A DNA stretch of 64,000 nt from an uncultured Gammaproteobacteria bacterium (GCA_903862645.1 CAIOZF010000235.1:1-64000); one strand, 5' to 3'; positions 27,512-37,008 are shown, numbered from the stretch's first letter. Numbers and translations: made by a program. Notes: generated by a model from the letters alone, not told the origin.

Positions 27512-28840
27512 CTACTGAATACCGGAGTAGATGGGCAGGGAGGCAATCTCGAGATTGATGGCGGCAACCTTGGCCAGGTAAGCCTGACTGTTGCGGTCTT
27601 GATACTGCTGAGAGAAATCAGTCTCGCTGAGCCCTACCAGGTCTCTGGAAACCGGGGGCATGTAGTCTGACTCCTGGACGGCATTAGCCAGCTTTTGCTG
27701 CAGCGCCAGAGCGTCAGCGACATTGCTGGTGGCGGCGTTACCCAAAGCCACTCCGGCGCTGTTGGCCGTCAGGTCGCTAAAACTGAAACCACTGCGATAA
27801 CGTGCATCGTAGGTTTCCTTGCTGTTGGAGAGGATGCCCGCAATCCCCGCACCTGCAGAGGCGGTGATAGCGGCAGACGTGGTCAGGTGTTGAGCCAGAT
27901 CAGATCGGCGTTGAAGCGTCACTTCGACCCTGCGCACGGGCGTCGCACCGATGACAGACGTAGTTCCTTCCAGGACCCGGATGTCTGCCTCGTTGACATA
28001 CAGAGACAAGGCTTGCAATAGATTGCGATTCTCAGTGATAGCGTCCCTGTCATTGGCGGCGCGCACACTCGCGATTCTGAACAGCGGAAACAGCAGGTCG
28101 TTCAGTGAGATGCTCTTGGTGTCGGGCGGTAAGGCCGTGACAATCTCAGCGATCTGCATGTAGTAACGCAATATGCGATCTTTTTGCTCCGCACTCAGTA
28201 ACAGTTGCTCCGCTTGAGCCTGCACTTGCGTCATCATGTCGGGTTGCCAGTCGAGGGTGATTGCTACTGTCTCGGTCTCGAAGACGACGTCGCTAACCCG
28301 TTGCTGAAGTGTGGAGAATTCCTGATAGTTCACATAGTTGGCGATCAGTATGCTTTCGGCAGTGCGGATGGCGCCATGCACCAGCGCAGTGGGAACCGGC
28401 AGATGCCCGGCGCGCACATCGTAGAGTTCGAGTGCGCCATCCTGCTGCCGGATGCGAGCATGCAGATTCGTATAGAAAGACATTATCGGCGTGCGCCACG
28501 GCAGCACCAGATCGATACTGGCGCTGCCTTCGCCGAGGGTGACAGCGGCAGAGAGATCCTGCAGACCCGGTATAGTCTGCAGCGCGAATGCTGCCAGCAG
28601 ATTCATCTCTTCCCGGTTCAGTTGCAGGCGGCGCTGGTCGGTGCTGCTGATCTGCTTTGGCGCGTTATCGACGATCAGCTGCTCAATGGCACGGATATCA
28701 ACATCGTCAATGGAGCGGCTGGCAGGGACCGAAGGCGTGAGTTGTAGAGTCAGCAACAGCAATACCACTGGCAGACCGAGCAGCAGCGCGATAAGCAGTT
28801 TTCCGAAAGTAATCAGGCTGGACGAGCGTGCTGTCATCAT
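27512..28840 (-). CDS. Conserved membrane-anchored protein of unknown function
   Basis: The 442-residue protein has one N-terminal membrane helix (about 14-34) and a large, probably periplasmic, alpha-rich domain. The C-terminal third carries a pattern I recall from unannotated gammaproteobacterial proteins (SGFSFSDLTANSAGVALG, then MPPVSRDLVGLSETDF). There are no Cys residues, zinc motifs or P-loops. It is expressed alone, divergent from the lipoprotein gene at 29030. I do not assign a function. Confidence 0.65.
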   Translation of the reverse strand: MMTARSSSLITFGKLLIALLLGLPVVLLLLTLQLTPSVPASRSIDDVDIRAIEQLIVDNAPKQISSTDQRRLQLNREEMNLLAAFALQTIPGLQDLSAAVTLGEGSASIDLVLPWRTPIMSFYTNLHARIRQQDGALELYDVRAGHLPVPTALVHGAIRTAESILIANYVNYQEFSTLQQRVSDVVFETETVAITLDWQPDMMTQVQAQAEQLLLSAEQKDRILRYYMQIAEIVTALPPDTKSISLNDLLFPLFRIASVRAANDRDAITENRNLLQALSLYVNEADIRVLEGTTSVIGATPVRRVEVTLQRRSDLAQHLTTSAAITASAGAGIAGILSNSKETYDARYRSGFSFSDLTANSAGVALGNAATSNVADALALQQKLANAVQESDYMPPVSRDLVGLSETDFSQQYQDRNSQAYLAKVAAINLEIASLPIYSGIQ

Positions 28841-29029
28841 GGGGATTCAGCATGGGCTGCTGACAAAGTCGTGGATTACCGTTATAAAGAGTGCGCCCGG
28901 CGCATCGAAGGCCGGTCTGTGGCCATGCTGCATTCACCTGCAGCAGGCTTGACTGTACTATCTTAGACTGATTATGGTGTCGTCAAGCAATATAGATTCT
29001 CGCCCCGACTTTTGTACAAGGACCGCCTC

Positions 29030-29623
29030 ATGATGATCACAGTCGAAAAAAACGACAACTTCACCGCTGCGCCTCTGCGGTTACTGCTGGGAGTACTGGT
29101 GCTTGTGCTCGCTGGCTGCGCTGCATCCGGCGACTCCGCACCGCAGACTCCCGATCAGGCAGCGATCAGCGAGGAACAGCGCGCCGCCGAGGTTACTGCG
29201 GTCTCTAGAGCGGCAGAGGAACGTGCCCGCCTGGAGGCTGCACGTCAGGCCGCCGAGCAACAGGCCCGGGTAGAGGAAGCGGCAAGAGCCGAGCGTGAAC
29301 AACAGTCTCGTGCTGCTGAGCAGCAGCGCCTTGATGCAGAGCGCAGCCAGCGCGAGCAGCAGGCACGCATTGCCGAGCTGGAAGCAGAGATAGCGTCTGC
29401 TCGAGCCAGAACAGAAAATGTTACCGCCGCGAACGGCAAGCTCGAAGAGGCCATCGCCACAGCTGAGGAATTGCTGGAGGTGCTTGCCGCTGAACAACTC
29501 AAATACAGTACTACCAACTCTGCGGGCCAGCTCGCTGAGCCCTTGCGGAAGGATTTGATTACCGATCTGGAGTCCCGCAAGGATGCCCTCAAACGCGAGG
29601 CGCAGGCACTGGTACAGAAATGA
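29030..29623 (+). CDS. Coiled-coil lipoprotein
   Basis: An ATG at 29030 with AAGGA 8 nt upstream is chosen over an earlier TTG. The protein has about 197 residues. A signal peptide ends in a lipobox (VLVLAGC), so it is probably a lipoprotein. Residues 45-150 are an almost unbroken Ala/Glu/Arg/Gln heptad-rich coiled coil, followed by LITDLESRKDALKREAQAL. The composition resembles periplasmic bridging lipoproteins, but no homologue is recognised. The stop overlaps the next gene by 4 nt (ATGA). Confidence 0.75.
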   Translation: MMITVEKNDNFTAAPLRLLLGVLVLVLAGCAASGDSAPQTPDQAAISEEQRAAEVTAVSRAAEERARLEAARQAAEQQARVEEAARAEREQQSRAAEQQRLDAERSQREQQARIAELEAEIASARARTENVTAANGKLEEAIATAEELLEVLAAEQLKYSTTNSAGQLAEPLRKDLITDLESRKDALKREAQALVQK

Positions 29624-29820
29624 GCGCGGATGTTATCGATATCAAAGGAGCACTTGACGAGCGCAGGTTCAAGGAGACGGAGTCGCGTCTCATAGATTTG
29701 CGCAATGCTTTTAAAAAGGCCCGTCTTGATGCCCTGGCTGCAAAGAAGAAGACCCATTCTGGCTCTGCCGCCAAAACCTCGGCCGGTTCCAGGAAGAAGG
29801 GCAAAAAACCTTCCCGCTAG
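29620..29820 (+). CDS. Small basic protein of unknown function
   Basis: This 66-residue frame starts within the stop of the lipoprotein gene (ATGA), which argues for coupled translation. The N-terminal half is a predicted amphipathic helix (ERRFKETESRLIDLRNAFKK); the C-terminal 30 residues are nearly all Lys, Arg, Ser, Ala and Gly. There are no recognisable domains. A nucleic-acid-binding or ribosome-associated role would suit the composition, but this is a guess. Confidence 0.55.
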   Translation: MSADVIDIKGALDERRFKETESRLIDLRNAFKKARLDALAAKKKTHSGSAAKTSAGSRKKGKKPSR

Positions 29821-29987
29821 GCTCGTTACGAGTCATTTCTGGTCCTTCGCCGGCCTGCCAAAAAAAGCTTTCATTTCCAGCTGCCGGTGCCGTTGCAGGC
29901 GCCATGGTGGCGGCTTTGTTTGTCCTAATTGATATGCTACAGTGCCTCGGTCCGTACAAAAACAATAGATAAAGGGGTTACCGCAAG

Positions 29988-32135
29988 ATGCCAGGTATGA
30001 CAATTACTATCTCTGTATTGCTTTCTCTTTTCGGTTTAGGCGTGGCGTATTTCTACATGCGCCAGGTGATGAGTGTTCCAATAGATCTCGGTCTGGATGG
30101 AGAACAGAAATCCCGTTTGAAGATGATTCACAGTGCCATTGCAGAGGGTGCCATGGCATTCCTCAAGCAAGAGTACAAATTTCTCGCTATTTTCATGGTC
30201 GTATTTGCCGCAATCATTGCGTTGCTGATTGATGACACTCACACCCCCGATACCAGAGAGGGTATTTACACCGCAGTCGCCTTCCTTTTCGGCGGCATCA
30301 TCTCCATTGCCTCTGGCTATATCGGCATGATGATCGCCACGCAGGGTAATGCCCGTACTACTGTTTCAGCTAAAGACAATATTGGCGATGCGTTCAAAGT
30401 GGCCCTCAATTCAGGCGCGGTGATGGGTTTCGCACTGGTCAGTCTGGCCGTACTTGGTCTGATTATCGTCTACGTGGTCCTGAAAGCCTGGCTCCCCGCC
30501 GATCTGCCCAACCATGTTCTGATGGAAATCATCGCCGGCTTTGGTCTTGGCGGTTCCACTATTGCGCTGTTCGCTCGTGTCGGCGGCGGTATCTTCACCA
30601 AGGCGGCTGACGTCGGTGCGGATCTCGTGGGCAAGGTAGAGAAAGGCATTCCAGAAGACGACCCGCGCAACCCTGCCGTGATCGCTGATAACGTCGGTGA
30701 CAACGTTGGTGACGTGGCCGGTATGGGCGCGGACCTGTTCGGTTCCTGTGCCGAGAGTACCTGTGCTGCAATGGTGATCAGTGCTGTGGTTTTCGCCGGT
30801 AACGTCGATGCGTTGCTGTACCCTATTCTGATCAGTGCAGTGGGTATCCCGATCAGTCTGCTGACCATGTGCTTCGTAACAGTGAAAACAGAAGACGACG
30901 TTTCCCCTGCGCTGATGAAGCTGTTGATCATCTCCAGTGCGCTGATGGCGGTTGCCATGTTCTTTGTCACACGCGCCTTCATTCCCGCGGACTTCGTGCT
31001 GCGTGAAGAGGCCTATACCAGCATGGGCATCTACTGGTGCTTCCTGTCGGGTCTGGTTGCGGGCCTTGTGGTAGGACTGCTGACGGGTTATTACACCTCC
31101 GGGGCGTTCAAACCCGTGCAGGAAGTGGCCAAATCCTGTGAGACTGGCGCCGCGACCAACATCATTTACGGTCTGGCACTCGGCTACAAGAGCACAGTGT
31201 TGCCTTATATCGCTATCGCCATTGCAATCTTCGTTTCCTGGGAACTGGGTGGTATGTACGGTGTGGCCATCGGCTCACTCGGCATGCTCGGGACACTGGC
31301 AATTGCGCTGACCATTGATGCCTACGGTCCTGTCTCTGACAATGCTGGTGGTATTGCTGAAATGGCCGGACTACCGAAAGAAGTGCGTCGTCGTACCGAC
31401 ATTCTCGATGCCGCTGGCAACACCACTGCTGCAATCGGTAAAGGTTTCGCGATTGGCGCGGCGATTCTTACTTCGCTGGCCTTGTTCGCTGCGTTCCTGA
31501 CTAGTGCGGATGCATTGATGAAAGAGGAAGACCCAACGTCGGATCTGCTGGCATCAATCAACCTACTCGATCCGATTGTGTTCGTGAGTCTGTTCATGGG
31601 TGCGGTGCTGCCGTTCCTCTTTACTGCGATGACGATGAAGTCTGTGGGCAAGGCCGCGTTCGACATGATCGAAGAGGTGCGTCGGCAGTTCAACACTATC
31701 CCTGGATTGATGGAAGGCACGGCCTCTCCTGACTACGCCCAGTGCGTGGCCATTTCTACCCAGGCAGCACTACGCGAGATGATCGCGCCCGGCATCCTGA
31801 TTATGGGCACACCACTGGTAGTTGGTTACCTGTTCGGCGTTCCCGCTGTGGCAGGCGTTCTAGCGGGTTCACTGGTGTGCGGAGGCGTGCTGGCTATTGC
31901 GTCGTCCAACAGTGGCGGTGCGTGGGACAATGCCAAGAAGTACATTGAGGCAGGCAATCTGGGCGGCAAGGGATCAGAGGTGCACAAAGCAGCCGTGGTG
32001 GGTGACACCGTGGGTGATCCGCTGAAGGACACCTCGGGTCCGTCGCTGAACATCCTGATCAAATTGTCAGCCATCCTGAGCCTGGTGTTTGCACCGTTCT
32101 TTGTTCAGTACGGTGGTGTACTTACTGGTGGTTGA
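29988..32135 (+). CDS. hppA: Membrane-bound ion-translocating pyrophosphatase
   Basis: The 715-residue protein has about 16 membrane helices and the M-PPase motifs [30 protein letters not shown] and [14 protein letters not shown], whose Asp residues bind Mg-pyrophosphate. In the segment [15 protein letters not shown] the residue after GNTT is Ala where K+-independent enzymes have Lys, which points to the K+-dependent class. It hydrolyses pyrophosphate to pump H+ or Na+ outwards. A leader with AAAAACAATAGATAAAGG lies just before the ribosome binding site, and a strong terminator follows. Confidence 0.96.
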   Translation: MPGMTITISVLLSLFGLGVAYFYMRQVMSVPIDLGLDGEQKSRLKMIHSAIAEGAMAFLKQEYKFLAIFMVVFAAIIALLIDDTHTPDTREGIYTAVAFLFGGIISIASGYIGMMIATQGNARTTVSAKDNIGDAFKVALNSGAVMGFALVSLAVLGLIIVYVVLKAWLPADLPNHVLMEIIAGFGLGGSTIALFARVGGGIFTKAADVGADLVGKVEKGIPEDDPRNPAVIADNVGDNVGDVAGMGADLFGSCAESTCAAMVISAVVFAGNVDALLYPILISAVGIPISLLTMCFVTVKTEDDVSPALMKLLIISSALMAVAMFFVTRAFIPADFVLREEAYTSMGIYWCFLSGLVAGLVVGLLTGYYTSGAFKPVQEVAKSCETGAATNIIYGLALGYKSTVLPYIAIAIAIFVSWELGGMYGVAIGSLGMLGTLAIALTIDAYGPVSDNAGGIAEMAGLPKEVRRRTDILDAAGNTTAAIGKGFAIGAAILTSLALFAAFLTSADALMKEEDPTSDLLASINLLDPIVFVSLFMGAVLPFLFTAMTMKSVGKAAFDMIEEVRRQFNTIPGLMEGTASPDYAQCVAISTQAALREMIAPGILIMGTPLVVGYLFGVPAVAGVLAGSLVCGGVLAIASSNSGGAWDNAKKYIEAGNLGGKGSEVHKAAVVGDTVGDPLKDTSGPSLNILIKLSAILSLVFAPFFVQYGGVLTGG

Positions 32136-32160
32136 TTCGTGTGATCTTCCTGCTTGAATG

Positions 32161-32190
32161 AAAAGGGCTGCAATTGCAGCCCTTTTTTTT
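32161..32190 (+). terminator. Rho-independent terminator of hppA
   Basis: AAAAGGGCTGCAA is followed at once by its perfect complement and a run of eight T. It lies 25 nt after the hppA stop. Confidence 0.95.
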
Positions 32191-32365
32191 GACGCGAAGC
32201 ATTGGTGTAGCACGCGGATTGGAGGCTGGCCCTACGGTGCTACGCGTACCCAAATGCAACCCCAAGTGCGAGTGCTGATCTTCAGTTCTGCGAGTTACCA
32301 CCGAAGTCAGAGCTGTGCCCCTTGGCGCAGGTCGGGCTACGGAGTTATGCCGCAGCAAGAAAAAA

Positions 32366-32914
32366 TCAGAACTCACGGCGACGCTCGAAATGGTACATGA
32401 CCCATTCTGTGAACTCGGTCGTCGCCCCCGACTCGGGGTCCTGCCAATTGAGCGTCACAGTCCGCACGCACTGATAAATACGAAAGGAATCTGTGTCTTC
32501 GATGATCAACCCCCGTACGGAAGGGTTGAGCGTGTAGTTGGAGATTTCCACCAGTTTCCAGCTCTCCGTCATCGTCTCAGTGATGCACTTGCTGCCGAAC
32601 AGCAGATCCACATATGACATCTCGGTTTCCGCCCAAGCCTGTGCAGGAATGGTCAGATCAATGGCGAGGGAGGTGATGATCGCGGTGTTGTCTTCGTCGC
32701 TGAACAAAATGGAGTCTAGCTTCAACGAGTGATCGGTCTGATTCTGTGCTACCAGTCTCAGCCCAGCATTGCTCGGCTCGCCCCAGGCGCTTGAATAGAT
32801 CGCATATTTGATAGGAGCCTCGCTCTCCGACTGCGCTGGCGCAATGCCTCCTTGCGCCAGCGCCGGCTCAGCAATCGCCAGCGCAACAAGCAGGCATAAC
32901 GTTGCTTTAGACAT
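32366..32914 (-). CDS. Secreted protein of unknown function
   Basis: The ATG at 32914 opens a clear signal peptide (MSKATLCLLVALAIAEPALA) with AAGGAAA upstream; the frame extending to 33007 is ignored. The 182-residue mature part is mostly beta-like, with two Cys (C in GSKCIT and YQCVRT) that could form a disulfide, and the end WVMYHFERRREF. I recognise no domain. It stands alone, divergent from mrp. Confidence 0.65.
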   Translation of the reverse strand: MSKATLCLLVALAIAEPALAQGGIAPAQSESEAPIKYAIYSSAWGEPSNAGLRLVAQNQTDHSLKLDSILFSDEDNTAIITSLAIDLTIPAQAWAETEMSYVDLLFGSKCITETMTESWKLVEISNYTLNPSVRGLIIEDTDSFRIYQCVRTVTLNWQDPESGATTEFTEWVMYHFERRREF

Positions 32915-33097
32915 GGCTGTAGGGTTTCCTTGCTGATTGGTAGCGTTTGTGATTTTAGAGGTTAGCTCAAAAGGGCAGGGTTTTCCATGCTGATCTGGGA
33001 TGTTCAAGACCGTTGCATCAATGGATAATGCCTGCTCTTCTGATGGCCCCAGGCTGGCCGTCGGTCACCCCATCCGTTTTCCATAAGTGAGTCAGTC

Positions 33098-33919
33098 TTG
33101 AACAAATTGAATGCAATAAAGCACATCGTTTGCGTAGCGTCCGGAAAGGGCGGCGTTGGCAAATCCACTACAGCAGTGAATCTCGCGCTGGCTTTGCAGC
33201 AGCGCGGTCTGCGCACGGGATTGCTGGACGCGGATATCTACGGCCCGAGTCAGCCTCTGATGCTGGGAGTCAAGGCGGGGACGCGGCCCAAGGTCATCGA
33301 CAACAAGTATATGGAGCCGATACGTGCGCATGGCATCGAGTCCAATTCGATGGGTTATCTGGTAGACACGACGACTGCGATGGCGTGGCGTGCCCCGATG
33401 ATTGTTGGCGCGTTCAAGCAGATGCTGGAGCAGACCCTGTGGTCGGATCTGGACTACCTCATCATCGATATGCCGCCCGGCACTGGCGATATCCAGCTCA
33501 GCCTTACCCAGTCTGTGCGGGTCAGTGGCGCAGTGATCGTGACTACTCCTCAGGATGTTGCGCTGTTGGATGCGCGCAAGGGAATTGAAATGTTCCGTAA
33601 AGTGAACGTGCCGATACTGGGGGTGGTTGAGAACATGGGCGTACACATCTGTTCGAACTGCGGACATGCGGAGGCGATCTTCGGTGAAGGTGGTGGCCAG
33701 CAGATTGCCAGTGACTACGGCGTCGAAGTTATCGGTTCACTGCCTCTGGATCTCTCGATTCGCGAACATACGGACAGTGGTAATCCCATTGTGGTGGCGC
33801 AGCCCGACGGCGCGGTGGCCAAGGCCTATCGCGCGCTGGCGGACCAGGTGGTGGAGAAAGTCGAGGCACAGTGTGCTGCGCAACCTGCGCGGCCGAGCAT
33901 CAGCATGACGGATGATTGA
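33098..33919 (+). CDS. mrp: Mrp/ApbC iron-sulfur carrier P-loop ATPase
   Basis: The 273-residue protein has the deviant Walker A SGKGGVGKST (15-24), LLDADIYGPS, IDMPPGTGD and C185-SNC188, which bridges an Fe-S cluster in the Mrp dimer. It lacks the N-terminal MIP18/DUF59 domain of longer Mrp proteins. No in-frame ATG exists nearby, so a TTG (33098 or 33107) is the start. It delivers Fe-S clusters to apoproteins. Confidence 0.9.
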   Translation: MNKLNAIKHIVCVASGKGGVGKSTTAVNLALALQQRGLRTGLLDADIYGPSQPLMLGVKAGTRPKVIDNKYMEPIRAHGIESNSMGYLVDTTTAMAWRAPMIVGAFKQMLEQTLWSDLDYLIIDMPPGTGDIQLSLTQSVRVSGAVIVTTPQDVALLDARKGIEMFRKVNVPILGVVENMGVHICSNCGHAEAIFGEGGGQQIASDYGVEVIGSLPLDLSIREHTDSGNPIVVAQPDGAVAKAYRALADQVVEKVEAQCAAQPARPSISMTDD

Positions 33920-33944
33920 GGTCGTTAGTTGCGAAGAGTGCCAC

Positions 33945-34213
33945 GCGCCTGCATGGGGTCCGGGTGTCACCGCGAAAGGATAAATGATGCAGGACTCCTC
34001 CATGCCGCCTCTGGTCACCAAGGTGCCGGAGCCTTCGATAATTTGGTAAATTTCCATCAATTCCTAATGCATCAAGGCTCTGCTCTCAACAGCGGTGCGA
34101 TGCACAATGCCATCACGAATCAGCCAGCCCTTGACCGGTGTCTCATTGACCTTGGTGTCGATGATATTTGGCGGCCAGTTAGCGATTGATAGTGGCCTGA
34201 TGGTTGCCTTCGT
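33945..34213 (-). pseudogene. Remnant of a cupin-domain protein
   Basis: On the minus strand a frame reads PPNIIDTKVNETPVKGWLIR, a TAG at 34064-34066, then ELMEIYQIIEGSGTLVTRGG and, further on, VTPGPHAG. The segment EIYQIIEGSGTLVTGG-like is a typical first cupin motif region. A TGA lies upstream and the frame soon enters the antisense of mrp, so both ends and the second cupin motif are lost. This is a decayed gene; the parent function is unknown. Confidence 0.4.
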
Positions 34214-34236
34214 TCAGTGTCTCCTGAGGCAAAAAG

Positions 34237-35919
34237 CTATACGTGCTCTCCCGGCAGACGGATATGTCTGACGATCTCCTGTACCTCGATCGGGGGCTCG
34301 GCGGTGAAGCGGCAAACTGTAAGCGCTACCACAAGATTCAACATCGTTCCCAGTGTGCCGATGCCTTCGGGGGAGATACCGAACCACCAGTGTTCAGCAG
34401 TGCTCATGGAGGGATCAACAAACTTGAAATAGATGATGTACGCCGCTGTGAAGGTGAACCCCGCCACCATTCCCGCCACGGCTCCTTGTCGGTTCATGCG
34501 GCTGTAAAAGATCCCCAGCACGATAGCCGGGAAGAACGAGGCGGCGGCCAGTCCGAAGGCAAAAGCGACCACTTCGGCGACAAACCCGGGCGGATTGATG
34601 CCGAAATATCCTGCTATCAGGACCGCGAAAAAGATCGCGATGCGCGCGTAATTCAGCTCCTCCTTCTCGGTTGTTTGTGGTCGCAGAATGCGCTTGATCA
34701 GGTCGTGTGAGATCGAGGTCGATATCACCAGCAACAGCCCTGATGCCGTGGAGAGTGCAGCGGCAAGTGCTCCCGCCGCGACCAGTGCCGCGACCCAGTT
34801 GGGGAGTTGGGCGATCTCTGGATTGGCTAGCACCATGATGTCTCGGTTGACGCTAAGCTCATTGATCTGGGCATCACCCACGTACTGAATTCTTCCATCG
34901 CCATTTTTGTCGTCGAAAGTGATAAGTCCTGTGCGCTCCCAGGTGGAGAACCAGGAGGGCATGGTGCTGTACTCGGCGTTGTTGACAGTATCCAACAGGT
35001 TGGTTTTGGAGAATGCCGCCAGCGCCGGTGCGGTGGTGTAGAGAATTGCGATGAACACCAGTGCATACCCTGCGGAAAGTCGGGCATCGCGCACTGAAGG
35101 CACTGTGAAGAAACGGATGATCACATGGGGTAGCCCTGCAGTCCCGAACATCAGGGCTGCGGTGATGAAGAATACGTCCTGGGTGCTTTTCTGACCGGTG
35201 GTATAGGTGCCGAAACCGAGTTCTTCCGAAAGGCCATCCAGGCGGTCAAGTAGGTAGCCGCCACCGTATTCCGGTTGCAGTTCGGAGCCAAAGCCCAATT
35301 GCGGGATGGGATTTCCTGTCATCATCATTGACAGGAAGATTGCTGGCACCATGTAGGCGAATATCAGCACGCAGTATTGAGCCACTTGAGTATAAGTGAT
35401 GCCCTTCATACCACCGAGCACCGCGTAGAAGAACACGATGGTCATGCCAATGATAACGCCTGTGGTGATATCCACTTCCAGGAAGCGTGAGAACACAATG
35501 CCGGCGCCCTGCATCTGGCCGCAGACATATACGAACGAAATCACAATGGCGCAAAACACTGCCGTCAGTCGTGCACTCTGGGAATAGTAGCGATCACCGA
35601 TGAAGGCAGGCACTGTGAATTTGCCGAACTTGCGCAGGTAGGGGGCCAGCAGCAGTGCCAGCAGCACATAACCGCCGGTCCAGCCCATCAGAAAGTAGGC
35701 GCCATCTCGGCCCAGGAACGAAATCAGCCCCGCCATTGAGATGAAGGACGCCGCAGACATCCAGTCCGCTGCCGTCGCCATACCATTGGTCAGTGGACTG
35801 ATCCCACCACCGGCAACATAGAAATCGTGGGTAGAGCCCGCCCTCGACCACAGCGCGATCAGGGCGTAGAGGCCGAAGGACAGGAAGATGAACAGATAGG
35901 TCCAGATCTGTACGCTCAT
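34237..35919 (-). CDS. Sodium:solute symporter, large subunit (acetate/monocarboxylate type)
   Basis: The 560-residue protein has about 13 membrane helices and SSS-family signatures (DFYVAGGGISPLTNGMATAADWMSAASF, GGMKGITYTQVAQY, AAALSTASGLLLVISTSISHDL). It resembles ActP-like and VC_2705-type symporters that work with a DUF4212 small subunit. It overlaps that subunit gene by 4 nt (35916-35919). An insertion DDKNGDGRIQYVGD near 330 resembles a calcium-binding loop. The substrate is likely acetate or another short carboxylate (inference); acs is elsewhere in this window. Confidence 0.92.
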   Translation of the reverse strand: MSVQIWTYLFIFLSFGLYALIALWSRAGSTHDFYVAGGGISPLTNGMATAADWMSAASFISMAGLISFLGRDGAYFLMGWTGGYVLLALLLAPYLRKFGKFTVPAFIGDRYYSQSARLTAVFCAIVISFVYVCGQMQGAGIVFSRFLEVDITTGVIIGMTIVFFYAVLGGMKGITYTQVAQYCVLIFAYMVPAIFLSMMMTGNPIPQLGFGSELQPEYGGGYLLDRLDGLSEELGFGTYTTGQKSTQDVFFITAALMFGTAGLPHVIIRFFTVPSVRDARLSAGYALVFIAILYTTAPALAAFSKTNLLDTVNNAEYSTMPSWFSTWERTGLITFDDKNGDGRIQYVGDAQINELSVNRDIMVLANPEIAQLPNWVAALVAAGALAAALSTASGLLLVISTSISHDLIKRILRPQTTEKEELNYARIAIFFAVLIAGYFGINPPGFVAEVVAFAFGLAAASFFPAIVLGIFYSRMNRQGAVAGMVAGFTFTAAYIIYFKFVDPSMSTAEHWWFGISPEGIGTLGTMLNLVVALTVCRFTAEPPIEVQEIVRHIRLPGEHV

Positions 35920-36245
35920 GCTTTGTCTCCTGCTTCTGAATCTTTTGCTGCAGAGGGATTTGATGTAGCGAAGGGTTTTTCAGCAGTCTCAATCTGATCG
36001 AGTTTGTACTGATGGTCCAGTCTGTCCATGAGACGAATGTAGACAAAAATCAGAATTACAAAGCCATAGATCGACCCTTGTTGAGCCATCCAGAAGCCAA
36101 GCTTGAAGCCACCGATCCGGAAGTTGTCGAGGAAATCTGCCAGCAGGATACCGCAGACAAAAGAGATGAAGAACCAGATGCTGAGGAGCGCGAACACAAT
36201 TCTGAGGTTCGCCTTCCAGTATGAGCGCGCATTTCGGTGGGACAT
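35916..36245 (-). CDS. DUF4212 small subunit of a sodium:solute symporter
   Basis: The 109-residue protein has two membrane helices (about 18-40 and 55-72) and the DUF4212 pattern YWKANLRIVFALLSIWFFISF and GFWMAQQGSIYGFVILIFVY. Such proteins are encoded directly before SSS permeases and are thought to be needed for their function. The ATG at 36245 follows AGAGG at 7 nt. A long A-rich tract precedes it (see next entry). Confidence 0.93.
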   Translation of the reverse strand: MSHRNARSYWKANLRIVFALLSIWFFISFVCGILLADFLDNFRIGGFKLGFWMAQQGSIYGFVILIFVYIRLMDRLDHQYKLDQIETAEKPFATSNPSAAKDSEAGDKA

Positions 36246-36260
36246 TGCGGGCCTCTTATA

Positions 36261-36292
36261 ATTTATTGATTTTGTTGTTATTTGTTTTTATG
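36261..36292 (-). promoter_or_regulatory. A-rich CA-motif tract in the leader of the symporter operon
   Basis: On the minus strand the leader reads AAAAACAAATAACAACAAAA followed by TCAATAAA, ending about 16 nt before the start codon and just upstream of AGAGG. This AAnAAnAA pattern matches the Hfq/Crc-binding motif that blocks translation of catabolic genes in Pseudomonas, and resembles the tracts in the CrcZ-like RNA at 17075-17325. Repression by Hfq/Crc and relief by the sRNA are inferred. Confidence 0.5.
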
Positions 36293-36547
36293 TAATACAG
36301 GATAAGCGTCGATGTTAGCACTAAAAAAAACACTCGTACACCTGCCGTCTGGATCATGTGAGCATCAGGCTGGCACTGCCCTTCATTGTCTGGGTTGTTA
36401 TGGTTTTTAAAGTGAGGAAGAACTCTTTTGCCGACATTCTCTATAGAACCTCGCGGCGCCCCGCAGGCAGCGATTGCTTTCAGTGGAGCCATTGTGAAGA
36501 TGGGGGCGCATATTGTTCTGCAGGGGAATGCCCCACTTCTGGATTAG

Positions 36548-36938
36548 GAGCCGTGGCGTAATCTGGTGCGAGGTGAGATCGATTTCGCCGTCGATATTCG
36601 CAGCGTGGAAGATCCGCAGCTCTGCCACCAATCACTGATGGTGGACGATTATGTCTGTGTCGTGAGGCACGGGCATCCGGTCTTGCGACACGAGCTGACA
36701 CTGGAGCGCTTGATGGCGTTGCAACACATTCACGTTTCCAGTCGCAGGTATCGTCGGGACGACAGATCTGGCGCTGAGTATGCCGCGATTCCTCGCGGTC
36801 AAATATGATCTGGGAATTTTTCCCCTGCCATTGGCAGTTCAGCAACTGGACTTCCATCTTTACTGGCACAAACAGTCCCACAGCGATGCGTCGCACCGCT
36901 GGCTGCGTGAGGTCATGACGAAATTATTCAAACCGTGA
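36548..36938 (+). pseudogene. Remnant of a LysR-family regulator (effector domain, frameshifted)
   Basis: One frame from 36548 reads VRGEIDFAVDIRSVEDPQ, VDDYVCVVRHGHPVL and LTLERLMALQHIHVSSR, as in the LysR substrate-binding domain. The continuation MPRFLAVKYDLGIFPLPLAV and HRWLREVMTKLF is in another frame from about 36753 to the TGA at 36936. There is no N-terminal helix-turn-helix. A frameshift near 36745 and 5' truncation make this a pseudogene. Confidence 0.6.
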
Positions 36939-37008
36939 TGATGTGTTATTCACCACTCGGTCGTCAGGTAAGGAACAGGAGCCTGATTAGCGGAAAGCAG
37001 TGAATCTT

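Noticed and set aside
32200..32365. Possible REP-like repeat (GTAGCAC..GTGCTAC and CGGGCTACGG)
   Set aside because: Only one copy is seen in the window, so it cannot be called a repeat family.
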